NCBI GenBank assembly: GCA_000827265.1 | Contig: KN834769.1 | Coordinates: forward strand, 357,996 to 421,995 | DNA length: 64,000 nt | From: Collybiopsis luxurians FD-317 M1 | Lineage: Eukaryota > Basidiomycota > Agaricomycetes > Agaricales > Omphalotaceae | Direction: 5' to 3' | Shown: positions 56,050 to 64,000 of the stretch, in pieces | How positions within the stretch are numbered: position 1 is the stretch's first letter | Layout of the letters: each line of letters starts with the position of its first letter | Notes under the pieces: model-generated | What the model saw: the letters and a program-made list of their open reading frames with translations, nothing else | Database searches by the model: none | Told to the model about the DNA's origin: nothing | Position numbers and translations under genes: made by a program

Positions 56050-56808
56050 AAACAAGTAGTACAGCGTTACATTGATCATTGTTACTTGTAGACCGAGTGC
56101 AAGAGACATCGCGGTCGCATCATAGTTGAAATTCGACTGTAAATAAATGTGAAAACGAGCTGGAAAGATGGTAACAGGAAGGTTACGAACCTCCGACGCA
56201 CGTCAGAGAACTCTGAGGTCTTCCAAACTTTCATTGTCTTACCAGTCGAGGGTTGATTTTTCGGCGCCCTGCGGACTATCCTACTCTTTTTATGTTTACT
56301 GACTTGAGTCCGAGCAGGACAAATCGCCTACACTCTAAAAATCATGGGGGAAAGAGCAGATCTGTCTGGCTACTGAGCGAAAATGGCAAGGTCAAAGCTG
56401 ATGGTAGCAGACGACTTTGCTGACGCGGAACCGTTCCAACAACACGACTGCAGCATCTCCGGAGATGAAGACCGTTTCTGTGGGACTTTAGTATCTCGAA
56501 TATTGCGTTAGCAACGTGATTAGGTCGAGATATTAAACAGATCTTTACATGCAAAAGTACTCAACCCAAGGTTGGGAGAATACGGAAGACTGAAGATCGC
56601 GTCTATGCACGGAGGTGAGAGTGGCCTTGAAGCCATTGGCAGGAAATCCTTCGTCTTTTGACATTGCATGTTGTTTTCCTCTCTGGCCAGGTTTTGAATC
56701 AGCTTTCAGATAAATACTGTGAAAGATGAATGGACGTCCGACGCCGGGCGCTTACCCCGGCCTCCTCCGCTCCACAAACGGAGGATACTCTTCTTTCTTT
56801 CTTCCGTC
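56050..56808. other. Intergenic, edge of the duplicated cassette
   Basis: Cassette similarity to 42180-42300 continues to about 56230 and then stops. No gene is seen. From here rightward the sequence is single-copy within the window, except for the 42360-42440 fragment. Confidence 0.5.
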
Positions 56809-58050
56809 ATGTTACGGACACTTTCTCGCACTAACAGCGGAAAACCAAAGAGAAAGTGCCTGTCTCCTGTGCTATTCGTTGTCGCCGTACGGCCTGATAA
56901 CCAGAACGATGTTACGGAACGCCCGAATCCTCGAATCCCAATCGAACTCGTGGAGAACATTATCGATTTCATGATCCAAAGCCATCGCTCCGACTCCAAA
57001 GCCGCTTTCGCTGCAGTTTCGTCCTTCTCTCTTGCCTCAAAAGCCTTTCGTCAAGTAGCTTTCAGGAATTTCCTCCGATTGATCTGCATAAATGACGATT
57101 CTACATCCTGGGATGGTATACACAGTATGATATCTGAACATCAAGCTCGAAACGGGGATGCAGAGGGCTTCAGCTTGATAAAGTACGAGAAGCTGCATTC
57201 TGAATTGCTTGACCACATCCAAATCTATTCCAACAGGGCCTTTGACACGAGCTCCACTGCAATAACCAAGGACGCGAGGAGGCTTAAATCTCTACTCAAG
57301 CTTCAAGGTCTTCGTCTAGCGTTTGAAAGGGAAGGCTTGAGCACCCAGCACTCCATCTGCAATCTGCTATTCTCAAATATCGCTTCATCCAATCTGTCCG
57401 TCCTTGTCATCGACATGCTGCCCCGCATCGACCGGACTTTGCTATCTCTCGTTTCTGCTACATTTCCCTCCTTAACGATTCTCCTCTTATCGGTAACGGG
57501 ACGCTTACCATGTGAGGGTCCTGTCTATGGCAATCATTTTCTGGACGCCTTGGAATGCTGCTTGCATTCTCCGATCCCACATAGCCACGGCGACTTGATT
57601 TTGCTGGTTGTAAGCCCTACAGATCGCGCATAGAGTATAGTTCGCCTCGGTGCTGATAGTACTTCTCTTCAGGAAGCATTTGGAGAAGCGCTACAACCTC
57701 TAGTTCAACTCCGGGAATTGCAACTGGGAGTTTTTCTGTCGGACGAACACACTATCTATACCCACATCCGACACTCAAACCGCGTAAAAGATGCCGGATA
57801 TCTCATCACGACGAGTCCATCTGACTGTAGTGTATGTCGGGACGCGCTACAGATCCGCGCAAGAGAAGAGCGTGCCAGCAGGATGATATTCAGCAAACTG
57901 GAAAATCTCCGCCGGATCAGCTGGAGCACTTTGTTCTTGGATGTGCCTATGGAGACTTTGGGAGATGGGTTATCGCATTCTGTAGTTCCTCGTCAAGAAG
58001 GTGATAATGCCTTTCAAATGGGCACTATACAATTCGAGCTAGCGGGGTAG
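56809..58050 (+). CDS. F-box/LRR-type protein
   Basis: Exons are 56809-57609 and 57673-58050 (intron 63 nt), predicting 392 residues. The N-terminal region has the basidiomycete F-box-like opening NPRIPIELVENIIDFM, then SFSLASKAFRQVAFRNFLRL. Downstream are Leu-rich segments (NLSVLVIDMLPRIDRTLLSL, FPSLTILLLSVTGRLPCEGP, QPLVQLRELQLGVFL). F-box proteins recruit substrates to SCF ubiquitin ligases. I chose ATG 56809, the first ATG in the frame. A fragment of this gene occurs at 42360-42440, so a piece of it travelled with the NLR cassette. Confidence 0.75.
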
Positions 58051-58470
58051 AGGGACAGGTAGCATACGACTGCTTGAAGATTGCTTGCTTTGCTTGTTTG
58101 CTTTGCACTTTTACTGTATTCGCCATCGTCGAGGAAGCCTTTTTGGGCAATGTACACTGTTCGAGAACCATGGACTGGAACACATTGTGTTATTATCAAA
58201 AGATTATCAAATGGGTGGATTAGATTAGGAGAATAATAAGCACGCGTTGAAGTCCAAGTGCGACGTCGATGTGAAGGACAATTGACAATACCAGAAAAAG
58301 TAATTCGAAAATAAATGGGCCGTGCGTGATCATCTAGTATATAACAAATTAGTTGGCCCCGAACCAGCTTTGCACTCGGCCACACGTCGCTCGTTCTCTC
58401 CACACAACAGTATACCAACTCTTACCCCTTAAGCACCCAAGTAAACGGTCTCGAGACGAGTTCCAAGAAA
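58051..58470. other. Intergenic; shared spacer word
   Basis: CAATACCAGAAAAAGTAATTCG near 58278 matches 42458 and 48955, part of the NLR cassette spacer. Otherwise this is the leader of the next gene, with a pyrimidine-rich stretch before 58471. Confidence 0.4.
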
Positions 58471-59634
58471 ATGTCCCCCGCTACCAAAACGTCCTCCGAC
58501 TTTGCTCATCTCTTTGAGCTCTTCGAAAAACTCGCCTCCCGTCGCTCGCGTGCGGAAGAGGCAGGAGAGCAGCAGCAACTATCGGGGATGACGATGGAGA
58601 TGAATAGGGACACCGACTCGGACACCCACACTCTATCCATTCCGACAGATCTGCAGCCCGTGTTCCGCAACCTCGCGACTCTTGTCACCCCGAGGACCAG
58701 GACCAGCATCGCGCAGAGAGGTAGTCGCAACGGCGGCAAAACACTCGCCTTCCGCTCCTCCTCCTCTGCCTCTGCCTCTGCCTCTGCTTCCTCCGCCGCA
58801 TCCGTCATAGAGACCGAAACCGAAACCGATAAAGAGTCACTCGCGAAATTCCCGATGAAAGGCGGCAAAGAATACCGATTCAAATTCAAGATGATGCTTC
58901 ACAAGTTGTACGAACTCGACGAGTGGGGGAAGAAGGTGAAGGAGGTTTTAGAGAGGTCGCAGAAAGAGTTCAAGTCGTTGGATGAGAGGGAGAATGAGAC
59001 TGAAAGTAGATATGGGTCCAGCGAGAATCACCGGGAAGCTACAACGACAATAACGATGACAACGACGAGAACGACGAAGATAAGGCAAGATAGGAGGAGA
59101 AGAGAAGTAAACGAGGGGTTAGCGTCTCCGAGTAAAGTATATTTTGGAGGGGGGGTGGAGGCGGGAATCACAACTCCTCCAGCGAAGCGTACAGGTAGAC
59201 CTCGTAGTCACACTGTGGGCTCTCCAGGAGTCAAAGGAAGGGAGCCGGCACATCGTAGCGCTGGCAATGGCGTGGCCCCCGCACTCCGAACTGTAGCTGC
59301 AAGTCCTCGAGATGAAGAAAGGGCAGTGAAGAAACGCTGCGTGGGCAGAAGAAAGTCGATAAGCGGAATGAACGCAGGCGAAAAGGCCTGGTTCTACGAC
59401 GCAGCTATAGCGTCCAGCGAAATTAACGAGCGGCTTTGCACCTTCGACACACCAGTATCTGCGCCCCTTTCTCGCTATGGAGCTTTACAGCCAGACGGAC
59501 GTAGGAGGGTGCCGCCGCCGCGTCCTCGAGTGAGCTCAGTCGCTTCCGCCGCCATTGAAGAGAGGCAACAAGTTTATGAGAACACCATCAAAAAGCGGCG
59601 CGCAACAGGTGTGGCTGTTGTCAAGCGTTCCTAG
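58471..59634 (+). CDS. Single-exon basic low-complexity hypothetical protein
   Basis: 387 residues from ATG 58471, without introns. There is a Ser/Ala run encoded by a CCTCTG-type hexanucleotide repeat near 58755-58800, a Glu/Thr repeat (ETETETDKES), then MKGGKEYRFKFKMMLHKLYE, the most protein-like segment. A Thr/Arg-rich stretch follows, then AKRTGRPRSHTVGS, an AT-hook-like or phosphosite-like context, and a C-terminal KKRRATG. Overall it is strongly basic, suggesting a nuclear location (inference). I know no family. Length and uninterrupted frame argue that it is real. Confidence 0.65.
   Translation: MSPATKTSSDFAHLFELFEKLASRRSRAEEAGEQQQLSGMTMEMNRDTDSDTHTLSIPTDLQPVFRNLATLVTPRTRTSIAQRGSRNGGKTLAFRSSSSASASASASSAASVIETETETDKESLAKFPMKGGKEYRFKFKMMLHKLYELDEWGKKVKEVLERSQKEFKSLDERENETESRYGSSENHREATTTITMTTTRTTKIRQDRRRREVNEGLASPSKVYFGGGVEAGITTPPAKRTGRPRSHTVGSPGVKGREPAHRSAGNGVAPALRTVAASPRDEERAVKKRCVGRRKSISGMNAGEKAWFYDAAIASSEINERLCTFDTPVSAPLSRYGALQPDGRRRVPPPRPRVSSVASAAIEERQQVYENTIKKRRATGVAVVKRS
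58750..58830 (+). repeat. Coding hexanucleotide microsatellites
   Basis: Repeats of CCTCTG/CCTCCT followed by GAAACC units encode poly-Ser/Ala and Glu/Thr tracts in the 58471-59634 protein. Such tracts often vary in length between strains. Confidence 0.7.
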
Positions 59635-60375
59635 TACATACTGGTGCCGAGACTTTTTCTATTTCTTTGCACGACACGACTGGATAATTCGGAGATGGAC
59701 CGAAGACGGTTTAAGGAGGCTGTCAAAACACTATTAGTAGAAAATTGTATCCACATTCATTATAGAGTACATAACATGTACTTCGCAGGAGCAGCAGTTA
59801 GTCAAAGAAATTTTTCCGCCTTTCGAACTGATAGTCCAATCCACTGAGGCTTTATCACAGGCGACGGCCTTCTGGAAATGAAACGTTCATCGTCTAGAGT
59901 AAATCACAAGGGCATCCAAATATTCAGAGCGTACTTGCTACATTGGGAATCGACTAGGTCGGTCAAAAGAGGTAAAAAATCGAACTAACTCGTTTTGGCT
60001 ATCACTTGAAACCCGCGTAGCGACAGGCGAAGAGAAAAAATATAAAGCCCTTGATTTTGTTTGTCCCATCGTCGCAACCGATAACATGGGGCCGGCAGAC
60101 GTAATTCGTTATAGGCCGCCTACAGTACATATATGTACGGCCGAAAAAGTGGGGCCTATAGTATAGTAAGTAATCTGCGTTGACAGAAAATAGTTTAAAT
60201 AAAAATTTTTTACCGAAGAGCAATTAGAAGCGAAACGAGCTGCGGTGCCTTGTCCATGCTGTAAGTTAAGAAAGCTGCATATGATGCCCACCATAAACGT
60301 CGTCCCAGATAATTTCAAGCTATTTCAAGGCGGGAGAGAGAAAAGGGCTCCGCGACGATCTGGGCAGTGGAACAA
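59635..60375. other. Intergenic between convergent genes
   Basis: Convergent 3' ends of the 58471 and 62032 genes. No ORF with support, RNA gene or repeat was recognised in this 740-bp gap. Confidence 0.5.
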
Positions 60376-62032
60376 TCAATGATGTCGCAGTCGTAAGCGA
60401 ACGGCGTTCTTGGATGCTCGAGATTCGGGGTCCAGATATGCATCATAAAATCCAGCAATAAATTCTTCTGACTTGAAGCCGAAGCGATTATACAACAGCT
60501 GAAAAAGGCAGCAATTCAACGCTGTGACTTCACAGGGGAACGGAAGAAAAAAAAAAAAAAAAAACAAAGGTCGCCACGTACCATGGCAGGATTGTTCGCA
60601 GAAACATGTAAAGTGATATCCTTGCCAGGGTTTAACGTTATGAGATGATACAGCATCGTGCTAGCGAGTTGGCAGGCATATTAGTACAGCAGATAGTCGC
60701 ACGAGAGAACCAATAGACTTGCGTGCCGATATTGGAACTATCCCAGCCATGCCTAACAGCCAGATACGTGATATAGGTTTCCCTCGGCGAGCTCATGATG
60801 GCCACGCCAACGACCAATTTGTTGTATGATGCGACAACCGTACATTTTTCGGGAGAATAATCGAGAGAGTCGCTGACTGGACGATGGAAAATAAGAACAT
60901 CTGTCATAACACAAAATGTTGACTGTTACTCACCGTCTATTCCCTGCCAAAAAGATCGAGTGAGAATGTCATGAACTTGATCTAAATGCTGGCTCTGCAG
61001 AGAAGTGTACATGATGGCGGAGCGCGTCTCATTCACTGGATCGCGATTCGGACTAAGGTAGAGGAGGGTAGACGTGAGTGTTTTTTAAAATATATCAATA
61101 CAGTTTCTTGGCTGGAACACACATACTGTAAAAGTTGATAATGTTCACGAATATCATCCATAAGGTCCATCCATGGCGTCTTGGTCTCCCAATCGGCGTA
61201 AATCAACCCAAGAGTACGGGCATGAACTCCGTTCAGCCGAGACGCGAAAGAGCTCTCGTACGGCGTTTTACGAATACATGCCAGAGCATCGAGCGTTTCC
61301 GGATTGGGCGTGACAGAAATCACCTCTGCTATGCCCTCCACCACACCTTCGGGGGCTGTGGATATGTCGGGACTACGCAATGACGCGCGATGTCGTTCCT
61401 ATACAAAAAAAAACTTGCCAGGTCCATTCATGATGAACTTCACGCGCCACAAAAACAATTGACGAACACGTTCTACTTTGAGCTTTCGTAAAGCAATGGC
61501 CTCGGGAATGCTGAGAGGTACAGCTTGATCAGTGTGAGTATTGATAATCGAAGATATTTCCGCCCGAGTGAGCCGCCTTAGTAACACCCCCTGGGATAAA
61601 GCAAAAGAAAGAACTAATATTAGCACTAACAGCGAAAAAAAAAAAAAATTGTTGCTGTTCAAAACATACAAAATCGTCTCTCTCCGCATCCTCCATCAAC
61701 CGATCTCTGCGGGCCTGAATGTACTCTGGGAGGAGTTCAGCGATAACATCGTCGAACCCGTAATCGAATTGAAGCAATTCTTCCTCATCATCCGGCAGAT
61801 CCTCTACCTCATCTAGCAAAGGCTCAAAAGAAACCTCGGCCACTGGCGGTTCTTCAGAGGATTCTTCCCGACGTTCAGTTTTCCTGCGTTTGTTATGGCG
61901 TGAATTGCGGCGGAGATGCTACGGGATCTTGTTGTCAATAGATGCGTTATGCAGATGGATGCAGTGAGGCAGTAGTTGTACCTTGTGCGATTTGCTATAC
62001 TCGTCCTCGTCACTTGAATCACTAGCATCCAT
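60376..62032 (-). CDS. KAT14/ATAC2-like GNAT acetyltransferase
   Basis: Eight exons on the minus strand: 62032-61982, 61918-61670, 61590-61444, 61398-61127, 61052-60934, 60900-60723, 60660-60582 and 60498-60376. All phases agree and the product has 405 residues. The N-terminus is acidic and basic (SDSSDEDEYS, then NKRRKTERREES). The GNAT fold fills the C-terminus: VVASYNKLVVGVAIMSSPRE, TYITYLAVRHGWDSSNIGTT, MLYHLITLNPGKDITLHVSA, NNPAMLLYNRFGFKSEEF and a final RASKNAVRLRLRH. This matches the CSRP2BP/KAT14 subunit of animal ATAC and its fungal relatives. Intron 6 is GC-AG, intron 5 only 33 nt and intron 3 only 45 nt. A poly-A run lies in intron 7. Confidence 0.85.
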
Positions 62033-62296
62033 GCTAATTCTATCGACTCTGATGTACAAGGGACCGACAAATTCAAAGAAGAGGCAAAGAGCTAAGTGCC
62101 CTGGTGGTGGTCTAAGCGAGAGTCGGTTACCCGATTTGGTGACTGTTCGTCAATAGTGTTCACGGGCCGCCCCCGACCGCGCCAATAGAAGGACAGTTCT
62201 GTCTATTATACGAATACAAGTCTCTAAGGCTACAGTCGCGGTCTACTCTAGATACAACAAGAAAGCAATACAACAACAGATAACACAGAGGAATGG
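62033..62296. promoter_or_regulatory. Short intergenic region between two minus-strand genes
   Basis: 264 bp between the stop of the Smr-domain gene and the start of the KAT14-like gene. It must hold the terminator of the former and the promoter of the latter. No specific motif can be assigned. Confidence 0.4.
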
Positions 62297-63974
62297 TCAA
62301 ACCTGCCCTCGCTTCCCTCTTACAATAAGACCGCCATCCCAAGTGCTCACAGCCCATCCATCTTCTACGAGGGCCTTCTGCAGAGCCGGTTTGAGGACGG
62401 ATGTCTGATTGGCAGAATGCGTACCTCGACCCGTTATGACTTTGAGCGGTTTAGCTAGCAAAAGAGTACGTAAAAACTAGGCGCATGAGGTGAGCAAATT
62501 CAGAACGTACAAGGCGTACAGCGCATGGAAGCGAGGGTTTCCGAAACGATGACGATAGCTTCAGATACTGGCAGATTGAATAAAAGTTAAGTGGTCATCC
62601 ACGCAGACAAGTTAGGATAACTACCCGTCGTTCCATGGAGATCTATGGTATCTCGTCCTTGTGACGACATGCTATTAAAAAAGTCGTAAATCCATAGTTC
62701 TGACTAACATTACGGCGAAAAAGAAAGTCACCGTTTTGACTCAACCATTGTCCTAGCAGCCTCTAGGGCATCTTTTTTAGCAAGTTCTTGGAATTCCCTT
62801 GCCTATTTCATCAACTCAGCATAGCGTTTAGATTGAATAACCTATTCATATGACAACATACCCGTTCAGCAAAGTACAACGCAACCTCCCCGCCTCTCGA
62901 TTTGGCATTCCCCTTCTGCCACATCCGCGATGCCTCACGCAACATCTCGTTCCGCCGACGAAGGCTATCTTCAATACGCTTTCTAAACTCGCCTAGCTCC
63001 CCCACATCCCCTTTACCCCCTTTGCCAAATCCATTCCCTGATCCTCGCACTTTAATGCCGTTCACGTCTCTTGTATAGGCCGGAATATAAGCGGCGTGGG
63101 CGTAAGGTGTTTTACGAGGTTTACGGCGCGGTACGGCCTGCCATTGATAAGGACTTGGCTTGTTTTTGGACCGCAGGGATGGAGTTTGAATTTTGACGAA
63201 CGGCGGAGGGGGTACGGGGGGCGGGCCGGAGGGGGGAGATCTTTTGACTTGAGTATTCGCTGGATCGCCTGCAGGACTTTGAGGGGAAGGAACCACAGCA
63301 GGTGAGGAACCAGTCACGACGGGCTGGTGATAGATGCCCATTTCGAGGCATCCAGAAGCATCGTCATCTAGTTCACGAAGCAGACGAACGAGGTCTAAAG
63401 CTTCGTCCGCACGTCCCAAAGTGGCGCCGAGGGACAGCTCTATATCCGCTACTAGACGAGAGCTTTGTTCAGGGTCCAAATAATCATATGACGGAAGGAG
63501 AACGTCTAATAGTGATATCACTGTCGGGGTATAATCGGTTTCATCATTACTAGCATGATTTTCGATGATCGCGTGGAGGGCGTCAGTGAGAGCGGCATAC
63601 GGCGTCGGATATTTCGGGGAATGGAAATAGGTCGAGAAATATGACGGCTGCTTGGAAGATAGCAGCGAAGCCAGGTGTGAAGAAAGAGAAGAAATTTGCG
63701 TCCATGGATCGGGGGCGGCAACGGACGGAGAAGGTTGAGTGGCGACGGAGGGAGAAGGTTTTGCGTGCTGTTGCTGACGGACGTCAACCAAGGTAATTTT
63801 ACGACCTTTGTTTTTCTTCCGTCCTGAATCCATCGAGCGCGGTTTCTTGCCTACGGTCTCCCAAGGCTGCTCCTGCTCAGCGAATTTGCCAGGACCATCC
63901 AAATCATCGAATCCACGTTCTGTCATCTCCCTGATTGACTCCTCGCTCAGTATTCGATCTACGACGTCAGACAT
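62297..63974 (-). CDS. DUF1771 / Smr-domain protein
   Basis: ATG at 63974. Exon 1 is 63974-62862, followed by four short exons (62802-62732, 62671-62625, from 62567, and a last exon ending at stop 62297-62299); about 480 residues. The N-terminal 300 residues are Pro/Ser-rich with PPPVPPPPFVKI. The end of exon 1 and exon 2 give a DUF1771-like helix (ALYFAERAREFQELAKKDAL, EAARTMVESKR). Next come the Smr-domain hallmarks DTIDLHGTTVSEAI and KPLKVITGRGTHSANQ. Smr proteins are nucleases or nicking enzymes; yeast Cue2 cleaves mRNA at stalled ribosomes. The assignment to a Cue2-like role is inference. Confidence 0.85.
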
Positions 63975-64000
63975 ATCAAGAACTCCCCCCTCTAATTCGG

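Noticed and set aside
56719..56808. Longer N-terminus for the F-box-type protein starting at 56719
   Set aside because: The codon there is GTG. The first ATG of the frame is 56809.
1..64000. tRNA or rRNA genes
   Set aside because: I looked for T-loop GGTTCGAATCC-like words and saw none in a convincing context. A tRNAscan run would settle this.
1..64000. CRISPR arrays, prophages or bacterial operons
   Set aside because: Introns and gene content are eukaryotic, and no regularly spaced repeat array was seen.

Overview
The window looks like an accessory region of a basidiomycete (Agaricomycetes-type) chromosome. Genes are split by many short GT-AG introns of about 45-90 nt, and the recognisable products are fungal: STAND-type NACHT NTPases, a Doa10/Ssm4 RING-CH ligase, sedolisin proteases, F-box/LRR proteins and a KAT14-like acetyltransferase. 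Exon models were made by hand from splice signals, codon phase and comparison between copies inside the window. No database search was run.

From 1 to about 56 kb the window is an array of one multigene cassette in several states of decay. The core gene is an approximately 800-residue NLR-like protein: a short Gly/Asn-rich N-terminal motif, a NACHT NTPase, and a C-terminal half with no repeats I recognise. Nine copies are visible. Five can be spliced into uninterrupted frames with the same five-exon structure (8106-10867, 26344-28954 on the minus strand, 37959-40633, 45722-48413, 51271-54024). Four are broken (762-1910, 15002-16240, 32392-33838, 36220-37262). Most copies are headed by a divergent, decayed fragment of a Doa10/Ssm4-like ER ubiquitin-ligase gene. 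Some are followed by sedolisin remnants and, twice, by an intact GNAT acetyltransferase (41344-42180 and 55231-56049). An inverted duplication links about 0.8-7 kb with about 22.5-27.2 kb. Comparing its two arms exposes later insertions with empty sites: two solo-LTR-like elements and a 2.15-kb Helentron-like element that carries a MYND zinc-finger gene. A MITE-like element lies at 11951-12152.

From about 56.8 kb rightward the sequence becomes ordinary single-copy fungal DNA: an F-box/LRR-type gene (56809-58050), a single-exon basic low-complexity protein (58471-59634), a KAT14/ATAC2-like GNAT acetyltransferase (60376-62032, minus) and a DUF1771/Smr-domain protein (62297-63974, minus). This marks the edge between the duplicating NLR island and conserved chromosome.

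The most unusual aspect is the recurring divergent pairing of NLR genes with Doa10 relics. One relic still has a complete RING-CH finger in an open, spliceable 110-codon frame. The NLRs also share an N-terminal motif that resembles, in composition and placement, the amyloid-signalling motifs of other fungal NLRs.
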